DNA of 53,035 nucleotides from Candidatus Bathyarchaeota archaeon (GCA_020346605.1 CP070784.1:708731-761765); one strand, 5' to 3'. Positions 26,380-35,319 are shown, numbered from the stretch's first letter. Program-made: numbers and translations. The notes: a model not told the origin generated them from the sequence alone.

Positions 26380-27177
26380 ATGATTGAAGGATTGAACGTC
26401 ATCGTGTGCATCAAGCAGGTGCCAGAGACCACGGAGGTCGAGTTCGACGAGGAGACCGGCCGCCTGAAGAGGGAGGGGATCGACTCCGTCGTGAACCCCT
26501 TCGACGAGTACGCCGTGGAGGAGGGGCTAAGCATGAGGGAGAGGTTCGGAGGAAGGGTGAAGGTGCTCAGCATGGGGCCCCCCCAGGCCGAGTCGGCCCT
26601 CAGGGAGACCATCGCCATGGGTTGCGACGAGGCCTGGCTAGCTACGGACAGGGCGTTCGCCGGCGCGGACACGTGGGCAACGAGCCTCACGCTGGGCCTC
26701 TGCGTCCAGAAGATGGCCCCATACGACATCATAATCTGCGGCCTGAAGACCACGGACGGGGACACGGGACAGGTAGGCCCGGAGATGGCGCAGCACCTGG
26801 GCATCCCCCACATCTGCTACGTTAACAAGATACTGGACGTTTCGGAGGGGAGGGTACGGCTGACTAGGATGCTCGACGACGGCGTGGAGACCCTCGAGGC
26901 CCCCTTGCCCATCGTTATCACCGTCACCAAGGAGATCAACCAGCCCCGCCTCGCCACGCTGCGGGGGAGGCTCAGCGCCAGGAAGGCCGAGATAAAGCAG
27001 ATCACATCGAAGGACGTCGACGCGACCCCCTCGCAGCTGGGTCTGGACGGCTCACCTACCCGGGTCGTGAAGATCTTCACTCCCACGCCTCCCGCTGGTG
27101 GCGAGTTGGTACAGGGTTCGCCGGACGAGCTGGCCGACAAGATACTTGAGAAGCTCGTGGAGTGCAAGGTGATCTAG
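26380..27177 (+). CDS. etfB: electron transfer flavoprotein beta subunit
   Basis: 265 residues of the EtfB/FixA family: VIVCIKQVPETTEVEFDEET, NPFDEYAVEEGLSMRE, then ICGLKTTDGDTGQVGPEMAQ, followed by HLG (the conserved nucleotide-binding segment) and C-terminal LRGRLSARKAEIKQITSKDV. With EtfA it forms a flavin-containing heterodimer. One nt separates it from etfA, which in turn overlaps a GlcD-type gene, so all three are one operon. In bifurcating enzymes this subunit holds the NAD-linked bifurcating FAD; that this one does is inferred from the operon. Confidence 0.93.
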   Translation: MIEGLNVIVCIKQVPETTEVEFDEETGRLKREGIDSVVNPFDEYAVEEGLSMRERFGGRVKVLSMGPPQAESALRETIAMGCDEAWLATDRAFAGADTWATSLTLGLCVQKMAPYDIIICGLKTTDGDTGQVGPEMAQHLGIPHICYVNKILDVSEGRVRLTRMLDDGVETLEAPLPIVITVTKEINQPRLATLRGRLSARKAEIKQITSKDVDATPSQLGLDGSPTRVVKIFTPTPPAGGELVQGSPDELADKILEKLVECKVI

Positions 27178-27178
27178 C

Positions 27179-28378
27179 ATGAGCGAGCTGCCCATCAAAG
27201 TCGATAGGGAGAAATGCACAGGCTGCGGCGTCTGCGTGGTTTCCTGCCCCTTCGGCTCCATCGAGATGTCCGGGGAGTACCCCCACATCAAGGACGACTG
27301 CAGGCTCTGCCGCTCCTGCGTCGAAGACTGCCCCGAGGGCGCCATAACCATCAAGGAGACCGAGAGGAAGACGGACATCTCGGAGTACAAGGGCATCCTC
27401 GTCTTCGCCGAGCAGAGGAAGGGCGCGGTCCACCCCGTCACATACGAGCTGCTCGGAAAGGGGCGGGAGCTGGCCGACCAGCTCGGGGAACCCCTGTACG
27501 CCGTCGCCATTGGCAGCGACCTCGGGGAGGCCTCTGACGAACTGGCCTCAAGGGGAGCCGACAAGATCTTCGTCTACGACGATCCGGCCCTCGCAGACTT
27601 TAGGGACGACCCCTACTCGGCGCTGCTCAAGAGGCTCGTGGACGAGGAGAAACCGAGCATCTTCCTAGTGGGCGCCACGTTCATCGGCAGGTCGCTGGGC
27701 CCCAAGGTGGCGGCGTGCCTCGAGACGGGGCTCACCGCCGACTGCACGGGGCTCGACATCGACCCTGAGTCGCGGCTGCTGCTGCAGACCCGCCCCGCTT
27801 ACGGAGGCAACATCATGGCTACGATTATCTGCTCCGACAGGAGGCCCCAGATGGCCACCGTCAGGTACAAGGTTATGAGGGAGGCGGAGAGAGACCCGTC
27901 CAAGAAGGGAGAGATCGTGGAGAAACCCGTCGACATGGGCGAGCTCCCGGACAGGGTGAAGATCCTGGACTTCCAGCTCGCCCCTGAGCAGGTGAGCATC
28001 GTCGACGCAGAGATCGTCGTCTCCGGCGGGAAGGGCCTGGGAGAGCCGCCCGGCTTCAAGGTCATCGAGGAGCTGGCTCAGGCCCTCGGCGGGGCGGTTG
28101 GCGCCAGCAGGCCCACCGTCGATGAGGGTTGGATTAAGTACCGCCACCAGGTCGGGCTCAGCGGCAGGACGGTCCGCCCCAAGCTTTACATGGCCTGTGG
28201 CATCTCTGGGGCCGTTCAGCACCTGGCTGGGATGAAGACCTCGGACGTGATCATCTCGATAAACAAGGACCCAGAGGCGCCCATCTTCAGCGTCTCCACC
28301 CTAGGGGTCGTCGGCGACCTGTATGAGGTCATCCCGCGCCTCGTCGAGAAGATCAGGAAGTACCGCGGTGATGAGTAA
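27179..28378 (+). CDS. etfA: electron transfer flavoprotein alpha subunit with N-terminal 2x[4Fe-4S] ferredoxin domain
   Basis: 399 residues. The first 60 form a ferredoxin-like domain with two full cluster motifs: C13, C16, C19, C23 (CTGCGVCVVSCP) and C41, C44, C47, C51 (CRLCRSCVEDCP). An EtfA/FixB body follows (ILVFAEQRKGAVHPVTYELL, LVGATFIGRSLGPKVAACLE). The FAD-binding C-terminus has VSGGKGLGEPPGF, VGASRPTVDEGW, QVGLSGRTVRPKLYMACGIS and ISINKDPEAPIF. Ferredoxin-fused EtfA is the hallmark of LctC in confurcating lactate dehydrogenase and of CarE-type subunits. The stop overlaps the next gene by 8 nt. Confidence 0.94.
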   Translation: MSELPIKVDREKCTGCGVCVVSCPFGSIEMSGEYPHIKDDCRLCRSCVEDCPEGAITIKETERKTDISEYKGILVFAEQRKGAVHPVTYELLGKGRELADQLGEPLYAVAIGSDLGEASDELASRGADKIFVYDDPALADFRDDPYSALLKRLVDEEKPSIFLVGATFIGRSLGPKVAACLETGLTADCTGLDIDPESRLLLQTRPAYGGNIMATIICSDRRPQMATVRYKVMREAERDPSKKGEIVEKPVDMGELPDRVKILDFQLAPEQVSIVDAEIVVSGGKGLGEPPGFKVIEELAQALGGAVGASRPTVDEGWIKYRHQVGLSGRTVRPKLYMACGISGAVQHLAGMKTSDVIISINKDPEAPIFSVSTLGVVGDLYEVIPRLVEKIRKYRGDE

Positions 28379-29768
28379 ATACGGCAGGGTCACCCCCGAG
28401 ACAAGGACGAGGCTCGCGGAGATAGTCGGGGAGAAGAACGTCTCCGACGCCGAGGAGGACCTGGAGAAGCACGGGATCGACGAGAGCCTCGAGCCCCCCT
28501 ATCCGCCAGAGCTTGTTGTTTTTCCCGCCAGTACCGAGCAGGTCTCAGCCGTCATGAAGTTAGCTCACGAGAAGAGGATACCTGTCACACCACAGGGATC
28601 AAGGACGGGGCTGAGCGGCGGCTCCCTCCCTGTACGAGGCGGTGTCGCACTGAGCCTTGAAAAGATGAATAAAATTATTGAGATCGACGAGGAGAACCTG
28701 ATGGCTGTCGTCGAGCCCGGCGTACTCATCATGGACCTCCACGAGGAGACGGAGAAGCACGGGCTCCTCTACCCGCCGGACCCCGGGCAGGACTCGGGGA
28801 GCCTCGGGGGCAACATCTCGACGAACGCCGGTGGCGTCAGGGGCATGAAGTACGGGGTCACAAGGGACTTCGTCCAGGGGCTCGAGGCGGTCCTCCCCAG
28901 CGGCGAGGTGATCAGTCTCGGTGGCAAGCTTGTGAAGAACTCCACCGCCTACAGCCTCATTGACCTTATAATCGGCTCAGAGGGGACCCTGGCGATAGTG
29001 ACCAGAGCCACACTGAGGCTCGTCCCCAAGCCGAGGCACACCGCTCTCGTCTATGTCCCATTCGACTCGACGAGGGCCGCAGCCGAGACCGTTTCAGAGA
29101 TCGTCCGCAGGAAGGTCGTTCCCTTCGCCCTAGAGTATATGCCCAGGCACGCCGTGGAAACGGCCGAACGCTACCTAGAGAGAAAGTTACCGGATAACAC
29201 GCACCCGGCATATCTCCTCATAAGCGTCGAGGGGAACAGCGAGGAAGAGATAGAAGCCCAGCTGGAGACTGTGGGAGAGGTGCTCGCCGACATGGAGGCT
29301 CTGGACGCCTACGTGGCCGACACGCAGGCCCGCCAGCAGCATCTGTGGGAGGCGAGGAAGTGCCTTTTCGACGCCTACAAGGCGTACTGGGAGATAGACG
29401 AGGTCGACGCATGCGTTCCGAGGGCTCGCATCCCGGACTACATCGAGGGGGCCGAGGCGACGGCGGAGAGGCACGGCGTCATCATCTCCAACCTGGGCCA
29501 CGCAGGTGACGGAAACGTGCACAGCATCATCGCGAGGGGGGACCTCGACGACGAGACCTGGCCAAGTATCCTTCCGACGGTCATCGGAGAGCTCATCGAC
29601 GTCGCCCTGAAGATGGGGGGGACAATATCGGGCGAGCACGGCGTCGGTTTGACAAAGAAACAGTACCTCCAGGGTCAGCTGGGGGCGACTCAGATCGACC
29701 TCATGAGGGAGATAAAGAAGGCATTCGACCCGTTGAACATACTAAATCCTGGAAAGGTCTTCGACTGA
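28371..29768 (+). CDS. FAD-binding 2-hydroxyacid (D-lactate/glycolate) dehydrogenase, GlcD/LctD-like
   Basis: 465 residues of the VAO/GlcD family. The PCMH-type FAD domain has PVTPQGSRTGLSGGSLPVRG, followed by GGVALSLEKMNKI, PDPGQDSGSLGGNISTNAGG and GSEGTLAIVTRATLRL. The C-terminal substrate domain has GHAGDGNVHSII and GGTISGEHGVGLTKKQYL. ATG 28371 overlaps the etfA stop (GTGATGAGTAA). No CCG-domain FeS subunit (GlcF-like) follows, which fits electron transfer to EtfAB rather than to quinone. Function as lactate dehydrogenase is inferred from family and operon; glycolate or 2-hydroxyglutarate remain possible. Confidence 0.92.
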   Translation: MSKYGRVTPETRTRLAEIVGEKNVSDAEEDLEKHGIDESLEPPYPPELVVFPASTEQVSAVMKLAHEKRIPVTPQGSRTGLSGGSLPVRGGVALSLEKMNKIIEIDEENLMAVVEPGVLIMDLHEETEKHGLLYPPDPGQDSGSLGGNISTNAGGVRGMKYGVTRDFVQGLEAVLPSGEVISLGGKLVKNSTAYSLIDLIIGSEGTLAIVTRATLRLVPKPRHTALVYVPFDSTRAAAETVSEIVRRKVVPFALEYMPRHAVETAERYLERKLPDNTHPAYLLISVEGNSEEEIEAQLETVGEVLADMEALDAYVADTQARQQHLWEARKCLFDAYKAYWEIDEVDACVPRARIPDYIEGAEATAERHGVIISNLGHAGDGNVHSIIARGDLDDETWPSILPTVIGELIDVALKMGGTISGEHGVGLTKKQYLQGQLGATQIDLMREIKKAFDPLNILNPGKVFD

Positions 29769-29808
29769 AAGCCTCGTTTCATGCGCCACAAAGGCTCGGC
29801 TGTGAGAT

Positions 29809-31344
29809 TCACGAGTTGTTGATCAGTGGTATCTTAGCGTCTGTGGTCACGTTGAGGCCGAGTCTTACCAGCGGCGTCTCGTCACCGCTGTCCATCAGGT
29901 GGGTGGTGTGCATCTCGCAGCCCTTCAGCATCTCCAAGGCGTCGATGCACCTGCGGGCGTTGGGGCCGACGACGGCGCTCGCTGCCAGGGCGTCCAGCAC
30001 CTCCTTGACGTCCAGGGCGACGCTGCTCCGCCCCATCCTCTCCTTCAGCCTCATCACGCTCTCTATCACCGGCCTCGAGATCACCTCGATCTCGTCCGGA
30101 ATCCCAGCCAAGGTCTTCGTGGCGTTCAGGATCGCAGCCGACTCTGCGTGGAGGATGGGTGAATTCTTGCCCTGTATCATATGTGTATGGTTGGAATCGT
30201 CGACGATCTCGATGGCGGCGCCGCAGTAGATGCCCTTGTACCCCTTTCCCTCAGCGCTCCTCCTTCTCGCGTCCTCCGCGGCCTCCCTGGCTGGCCGGAC
30301 GACCGACCGGTCGAGGGGTGTCACTCCGACTTTCTTCATGATCTCCTCAATACGGTCCAGGGTGTCGTGGGTGGTCTCTCCCTCGACGAACTCCCTCTGG
30401 TACCTGAAGAAGCGCCTCACGACCTCCTGCCTGCTCGCTTCCCGGACGACTCCGTCATCGACGATGCCCTCTTTCGCCATGTTGACGCCCATGTCTGTGG
30501 GAGACCGTATCCTGGCCATCGGGTCGTCCTCTTCCACCATCATCTCGATGATCTTCTTCATGATGGCGAAGTTCTCTACGTCCCTGTTGTAGTTGATGGC
30601 TGTCACCCCGTACGCCTCAAAGTGGTACGGGTCCACGAGGTTGTAATCACCGATGTCCGCCGTAGCTGCCTCGTAAGCGACGTTCACCGGGTGGTCGAGC
30701 TCTAGGTTCCATATCGGGAAAGTCTCGAACTTGGCAAAGCCTGACTTTATCCCCCTCTTACGCTCCTGGTAGAGCTGGGCCATGCAGAAAGACATCTTCC
30801 CGCTGCCAGGGCCTGGGGCGGTGACTATAACGATGGGCTTCTCGGTCTCCACGTATTCCGGCTTGCCGTACCCCTTCTCACTCACGACATAGTCCAGGTC
30901 GTTGAGGTAATCCTCGATCTCGTACTGAGTGTAGACCCTCTCGCCCCTGTTCTCCAGCCTCTGCATAAACTTCAGGGCCGATCTCTCGTTGCTAAAGCGG
31001 CTGATCACGACGGCGGATACCGTCAAGCCCAACTCACGGAGGTCGCTGATGTCCTTGAGCATCTGGTCCTCGTAGGTGAGGCCGAAGTCCCGCCTGATCT
31101 TCCGCCTCTCGATATCCTTGGCGCTGATGCAGTGCACTATCTCGATCTTGTCCCCGAGCCTCTTGAGCATCTGGACCTTCGTGTCCGGGGTGAATCCGGG
31201 GAGCACCCTGCTGGCGTGGTTGTCGTACCTGAGTTTGCCGCCGAACTCTAGGTAGAGCTTGTCGAAGAGGGAGACCCGCTCAAGTATCTTCTGCACCTGA
31301 GCAGCCAGGTACTTCCGTGTGTCAAAGCCGATCTGCCTAATCAA
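29809..31344 (-). CDS. DUF1846 family protein
   Basis: 511 residues, matching the family's usual length of about 500. The start is TTG 31344 (LIRQIGFDTRKYL), with a strong ribosome site AGGAGGGGG 6 nt upstream. Family features: KLYLEFGGKLRYDNHASRVL, then PGFTPDTKVQ; VTAPGPGSGKMSFCMAQLYQ (P-loop-like, GPGSGK); YEAATADIGDYNLVDPYHFE, followed by AYG; and NDLDYVVS. The structure of a bacterial homologue shows a large two-domain protein, but its reaction is unknown. Its stop is convergent to the etf operon. The upstream gpmI gene is 170 nt away, so it may be on its own transcript. Confidence 0.88.
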   Translation of the reverse strand: MIRQIGFDTRKYLAAQVQKILERVSLFDKLYLEFGGKLRYDNHASRVLPGFTPDTKVQMLKRLGDKIEIVHCISAKDIERRKIRRDFGLTYEDQMLKDISDLRELGLTVSAVVISRFSNERSALKFMQRLENRGERVYTQYEIEDYLNDLDYVVSEKGYGKPEYVETEKPIVIVTAPGPGSGKMSFCMAQLYQERKRGIKSGFAKFETFPIWNLELDHPVNVAYEAATADIGDYNLVDPYHFEAYGVTAINYNRDVENFAIMKKIIEMMVEEDDPMARIRSPTDMGVNMAKEGIVDDGVVREASRQEVVRRFFRYQREFVEGETTHDTLDRIEEIMKKVGVTPLDRSVVRPAREAAEDARRRSAEGKGYKGIYCGAAIEIVDDSNHTHMIQGKNSPILHAESAAILNATKTLAGIPDEIEVISRPVIESVMRLKERMGRSSVALDVKEVLDALAASAVVGPNARRCIDALEMLKGCEMHTTHLMDSGDETPLVRLGLNVTTDAKIPLINNS

Positions 31345-31513
31345 GCGCCCCCCTCCTGAGCGTACACAGGGTCCCATGTTCCCTGCTCTGACTGAAATAA
31401 TGTTCTCCCTTGTCCAATAAATGAATGATGCCCGGAACCGCATCGGCAAATTTGGGGGCGATGTGCACATCCGAAAATGTATGCCATGCAAAATAAGACT
31501 TTCGAGAATGACC

Positions 31514-33085
31514 TCAGGTCCTTGTTGGAGAGGCGCGTGGCCTTCGCCACTCCGAGATGATTCTCTCCTCGGTCATGTCGTTGGGTCTGGGCAGTCCCAT
31601 GAGGTCGAGGATCGTTGGAGCCACACTGCTGAGGCCGAGCCCTTTGCGTAGCTTGGCTTTCCAGAGCCGAGGGCCCTCGCCGATCAGTATGAATGGGACG
31701 GGGTTCAAGCCGTGGGAGGGGTTGGGGGATCCGTCGGGGTAGAACATAGTCTCGATGTTGCCATGGTCGCCGGTGACTATGATGGCGTAGCCTTCCCTTA
31801 GGCCGTCCTCAACGACCCGTCCGATGCACCTGTCCACTGCCTCGCAGGCCTCGATCCCCGCCTGGAGGTTGGCGGAGTGCCCGACTAGGTCGCCGTTGGC
31901 GTAGTTCACCAGGATGAAGTCGTAGGTTCGCCGGCGTATCTCGGGTATGAGCCTGTCCGTTATCTCCGGGGCGCTCATTTCAGGCTTCTCCTCGTAGCTG
32001 GGCACCTTGGGGCTGGGGACCAGGATCCGTTCCTCCCCCGGGTTGGGGTCCTCCACCTGGCTGTTGAAGAAAAAGGTGACGTGGGCGTACTTCTCCGTCT
32101 CCGCTATCCTGAGCTGCCGGAGGCCGCGGGCGCTGAGTACCTGACCGAGGTTGTTCTCGACCATCCTCTGTGGGAAGGCTACCTGCAGGTCCAAGTGCTG
32201 GTCGTAGACGCTCATGCACGTGAAACGGATTCTGGGGAATCTACGACGCGGAAATTTATCGAGATCGGGGTCCGTGAGGGCGTAGGTTATCTGGCGGGCC
32301 CTGTCAGAGCGGAAGTTCCAGAAGACGACGGAGTCGCCATCGTCTACGGTGGCCACTGGGCCTCCATCCGGGTCGGTGATGACGATGGGCTCGATGTAGT
32401 AGTCGGTGTCGTCGCTGCGCTCGTAGGCGTGCTCTATGGCGCTGAGGACGTCCGTCTCCTCGCATCCCTCTCCAAGGGTCAGGAGATCGTAAGCCCTTTG
32501 CGTCCTCTCCCAGTTAGTGTCCCGGTCCATGGCGTAGTACCTGCCAACCAGGGAGGCGATTCTTCCGACTCCCGTCTCCTCGATCCTGCGGAGGGTCTCC
32601 GAGAGGTACCTCTTGGCGCTCCTCTCGGGGACGTCCCTCCCATCCAGGAAGCAGTGGATGTAGACATCCTCTAGACCTCGACGGCTTGCGAGTTCGAGGA
32701 GGGAGCCGAGGTGGTGGGTGGTGCCGTGGATGCCCTGGTCGCTGAGGAGGCCCATGAGGTGCAGCTTGCCTCCGCCCGATTCGACGTGATCGAGGGCGCC
32801 GTTCAGGGCATCGTTCGAGTAGAAGCTTCCATCCTTGATGCTCCTGTTTATCTCCTCCAGAGGCTGCCAGACCACCCTGCCTGCGCCCATGGTCAAGTGC
32901 CCCGGCTCGCTTCCCCCCTGGGTGCCCTCAGGGACGCCGATTGCGTTCCCTGTGCAGTTCAGGAGCGTCCAGGGGTAGGTTTCCATGTATCGGTCGCTGT
33001 TAGGTGTGCGGGCGAGAAGGACGGCGTTCCCGGCTGTCTCCTCGGAGTGTCCCCACCCGTCCCTCACGACAAGGATGACCTTCAT
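31514..33085 (-). CDS. gpmI: 2,3-bisphosphoglycerate-independent phosphoglycerate mutase, bacterial GpmI type
   Basis: 523 residues, alkaline-phosphatase superfamily, interconverting 3- and 2-phosphoglycerate. The phosphorylated Ser motif is GGSEPGHLTMGAGRVV (usually GNSEVGHxNIGAGR). The inserted transferase domain has HLMGLLSDQGIHGTTHHLGS, YIHCFLDGRDVPERS and the metal ligands in IIVTGDHGNIETM. Length and the inserted domain mark the bacterial/plant form, not the shorter ApgM typical of archaea. ATG 33085 follows GAGGAGCGGG; TATA CCTTTTATTCC at about 33110. Confidence 0.95.
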   Translation of the reverse strand: MKVILVVRDGWGHSEETAGNAVLLARTPNSDRYMETYPWTLLNCTGNAIGVPEGTQGGSEPGHLTMGAGRVVWQPLEEINRSIKDGSFYSNDALNGALDHVESGGGKLHLMGLLSDQGIHGTTHHLGSLLELASRRGLEDVYIHCFLDGRDVPERSAKRYLSETLRRIEETGVGRIASLVGRYYAMDRDTNWERTQRAYDLLTLGEGCEETDVLSAIEHAYERSDDTDYYIEPIVITDPDGGPVATVDDGDSVVFWNFRSDRARQITYALTDPDLDKFPRRRFPRIRFTCMSVYDQHLDLQVAFPQRMVENNLGQVLSARGLRQLRIAETEKYAHVTFFFNSQVEDPNPGEERILVPSPKVPSYEEKPEMSAPEITDRLIPEIRRRTYDFILVNYANGDLVGHSANLQAGIEACEAVDRCIGRVVEDGLREGYAIIVTGDHGNIETMFYPDGSPNPSHGLNPVPFILIGEGPRLWKAKLRKGLGLSSVAPTILDLMGLPRPNDMTEERIISEWRRPRASPTRT

Positions 33086-33232
33086 CCCGCTCCTCTAAAC
33101 CCGGGACAACTCGGAATAAAAGGTTAAGTGATCGACGTTGCGGTTTAGAGAATGGAGTTGGGACCCAATCACCGTAATAATGTACAATAACGTCCTTTAT
33201 CAGTGAAGACCGCTTATTTCATGAAATTTTAA

Positions 33233-33249
33233 TTTTAATGTCATTAAAA
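33233..33249. repeat. perfect palindrome upstream of the MFS gene
   Basis: TTTTAATG-T-CATTAAAA, 8-bp arms with one central base, 43 nt before the GTG start. It lies in the AT-rich promoter zone and could be an operator for a dimeric repressor or part of the promoter itself. Confidence 0.45.
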
Positions 33250-33291
33250 CTGGTTAAATCGGATAGTTGTCTACGTAAACATTAAATGTGA

Positions 33292-34605
33292 GTGAGCATA
33301 AGGGGTGAAGAACTTCAAGGGGTATATTTCGGCGTGGCGAATTCTTTTACGCGCGTGGCCAAGGAGGTGTTCTCAAACAGGAACATCCTCTCCATCGCGG
33401 TGACTACATCAATCATCAGCCTCTGCGACATGGGATGGCGCCCCTTCTGGTCCCTGTATCTGAAGAACGACCTGGGAGCCACGATCACCGTGGTGGGGCT
33501 GCTCTCCACCATAGCTTCCTCCGAGAGGCTCCTCTTCCAGCTCCCCGGGGGCCTTCTCGCCGATAAGTACGGTAGGCGCAAGATCATCGTCTACGGGACC
33601 GCTCTGAGGCTGTTGCCCCCCATAATCTACATCCTTGCGACGCACTGGACCCACGTCATCCCAGCCCTCCTGATCAGCGGCGCGGCGAGCATCTATATGC
33701 CCGCCTTCAACGCGATCATCGCGGACTCCATACCCAAGAACGAGAGGGGAGCCGGCTTCGGCGCCTACAGGACGATCACGGCCATCCCCCAAATCTTCTC
33801 GCCGATCATCGGGGGGATAGTCATGGACAGCATGGGGTACAAGGAGGGCATCAGGATCTTCTTCATCATCTCGTTCTTCGGCACGATCCTGGTCACCTAC
33901 GTCAGGTGGAAGGTCATCACGGAGACCCTGGTGCAGAGCTCGGCTCCGAGGCAGGTACAATGGGCTGCCCCGAAGAGGACGGTGAGGCAGAGGATCGGTG
34001 AGACCTTCGACCTCCCCAGGACGGTGTGGGTCATGGTGGTGGTGGCGATCCTGGGCAGCTTCGGCATGAGGATGGTCTGGGAGTTCATGTCAATCTACGC
34101 TGTCGAGATTGTGGGGCTCAGCAACACCCAACTGGGGCTCGTGCAGACCACGGCTGGCGTGATCGCTATGGCCCTCGCGATGCCGGGAGGCATGCTCTCG
34201 GACCGCTTCGGCAGGAAGCCGGTGATCCTGCTCTCTAGGATCATCTCCCCGCTGACCACATACGCGATCACTCTGGTCACAGGCTTCGAGCAGTATTACC
34301 TGGTCTCGATTGTGAGCAGCATCGGGAACGCGCTGGGCGGAGGAGGCATGTGGGCCGGCGGACCAGCCTGGAACGCGCTGATAGCCGATCTGGTGCCCCC
34401 TGAGAAGCGGGGCACGGTCATGGGCACCATCGGCACTGTGACTGGCATAGTCTCGACCCCATCATCGCTGGTGGGCGGGTACCTCTGGCAGGCATACAGT
34501 CCCCAGATGCCCTACTACATCTCCCTCGTCTTGGGCGTGATAGGCACAGCAGTCTTCGCCATGGGGGTGAAGGAGCCGAAGAGATCAGAGGCTCCACAGG
34601 CCTAG
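33292..34605 (+). CDS. major facilitator superfamily transporter
   Basis: 437 residues with about 12 membrane helices in two halves. The MFS motif A occurs twice: GGLLADKYGRRKIIVYG after helix 2 and GGMLSDRFGRKPVILLSR after helix 8. It resembles the drug/metabolite efflux branch, but no substrate can be assigned. The start is GTG 33292; no ATG is available. Single gene, divergent from gpmI. Confidence 0.88.
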   Translation: MSIRGEELQGVYFGVANSFTRVAKEVFSNRNILSIAVTTSIISLCDMGWRPFWSLYLKNDLGATITVVGLLSTIASSERLLFQLPGGLLADKYGRRKIIVYGTALRLLPPIIYILATHWTHVIPALLISGAASIYMPAFNAIIADSIPKNERGAGFGAYRTITAIPQIFSPIIGGIVMDSMGYKEGIRIFFIISFFGTILVTYVRWKVITETLVQSSAPRQVQWAAPKRTVRQRIGETFDLPRTVWVMVVVAILGSFGMRMVWEFMSIYAVEIVGLSNTQLGLVQTTAGVIAMALAMPGGMLSDRFGRKPVILLSRIISPLTTYAITLVTGFEQYYLVSIVSSIGNALGGGGMWAGGPAWNALIADLVPPEKRGTVMGTIGTVTGIVSTPSSLVGGYLWQAYSPQMPYYISLVLGVIGTAVFAMGVKEPKRSEAPQA

Positions 34606-34743
34606 GAAAGTAAGGCAGACTCGTCGAAAAACTAGTCGACCAAGGGCGCGCGCCGCGAGTATATTACCGATTTGAATAATAAAAGTATATCAAGTCGTGT
34701 TTGCACACGCTGAAAAAGGGTTACAGTGTACATTCAACCGTAC

Positions 34744-34884
34744 TCATTCATCTAACTCTTTCTTTATCTCTGCTATGTGCTGCCTTACCCCATCGGCTTC
34801 TTCACTGAGGGGCCCAGAACTCCGTGTTCGCATTCTATCAATAAAATCCTCAACTTGGGGAAGGTTACAGAGACCCAATGACAC
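34744..34884 (-). CDS. possible 46-residue orphan protein
   Basis: GTG 34884, preceded by GGGGG and a TATA-like TTTTTTATATTTTT, opens VSLGLCNLPQVEDFIDRMRT, then RSSGPLSEEADGVRQHIAEI and KKELDE. The C-terminal 35 residues look like a genuine helical protein. Just upstream, another frame encodes a hydrophobic MIFILFFIFLGVCVIGSL and stop, so it could also be a frameshifted small membrane protein. No family recognised. Confidence 0.35.
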   Translation of the reverse strand: MSLGLCNLPQVEDFIDRMRTRSSGPLSEEADGVRQHIAEIKKELDE

Positions 34885-35030
34885 AAACCCCCAAAAATAT
34901 AAAAAACAAGATGAATATCATGAATGAAAAGTCATTAGATAACAATAAACTCTAACTTCCTCTTGTCTATAGCAAATTGCATCTTTTATTAAAAGAATTT
35001 TACAACATGAAGCAATGTGCCTTAACATCA

Positions 35031-35056
35031 TAATATTTATCTGAAGATAAATATTA
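35031..35056. repeat. strong palindrome over the promoter of the orphan ORF
   Basis: Arms TAATATTTATCT and AGATAAATATTA with a 2-nt centre: 12 perfect base pairs, the longest palindrome I found in the window. The left arm contains a TATA-like AATATTTATC 25-30 nt before GTG 35063, so a protein bound here would block transcription. Confidence 0.6.
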
Positions 35057-35062
35057 GCATCT

Positions 35063-35263
35063 GTGTCCCTGGATACAGCCCATAAAAAAATCAGAACACC
35101 AATTTCACTGGGAGAACATTGGATACATATTCTACTAGAATGGTTTGATTCAGTAAAATCCCACGTTGATTACAGCACCTCGTATAGGACAGCGGAAAGA
35201 TTAAATTCAGCCAGAGATATTTTTACGAGGTTAAAAATGGGTGACTCTATTCCGTCGAGATAG
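35063..35263 (+). CDS. orphan small protein with AT-rich codons
   Basis: 66 residues from GTG 35063, probably leaderless: SLDTAHKKIRTPISLGEHWI, then HILLEWFDSVKSHVDYSTSY and RTAERLNSARDIFTRLKMGD. Mixed charged and hydrophobic, no motif I recognise. Most codons end in A or T (AAA, ATT, TCA, GAT), opposite to the neighbours, which suggests recent acquisition. It lies 56 nt before proS but with its own promoter and palindrome. It might bind the palindrome as an autoregulator; that is only a guess from position. Confidence 0.45.
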   Translation: MSLDTAHKKIRTPISLGEHWIHILLEWFDSVKSHVDYSTSYRTAERLNSARDIFTRLKMGDSIPSR

Positions 35264-35319
35264 CCCAGTTTCAACCGTCGTTTCTAGATCACATAAGGAG
35301 CACCAGATAGGTGGATAAT

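Larger units (their letters stand above)
34606..35062. other. AT-rich intergenic island
   Basis: 457 bp between the MFS gene and the orphan small ORF, clearly richer in A+T than the flanking genes. Apart from one short minus-strand ORF (34744-34884) and a palindrome (35031-35056), I see no tRNA, repeat array or protein remnant. Confidence 0.6.

Noticed and set aside
34697..34927. 76-codon plus-strand ORF in the AT-rich island
   Set aside because: No ribosome site, Ser/Thr-rich shadow-like composition; the minus-strand frame at 34744-34884 looks more protein-like.
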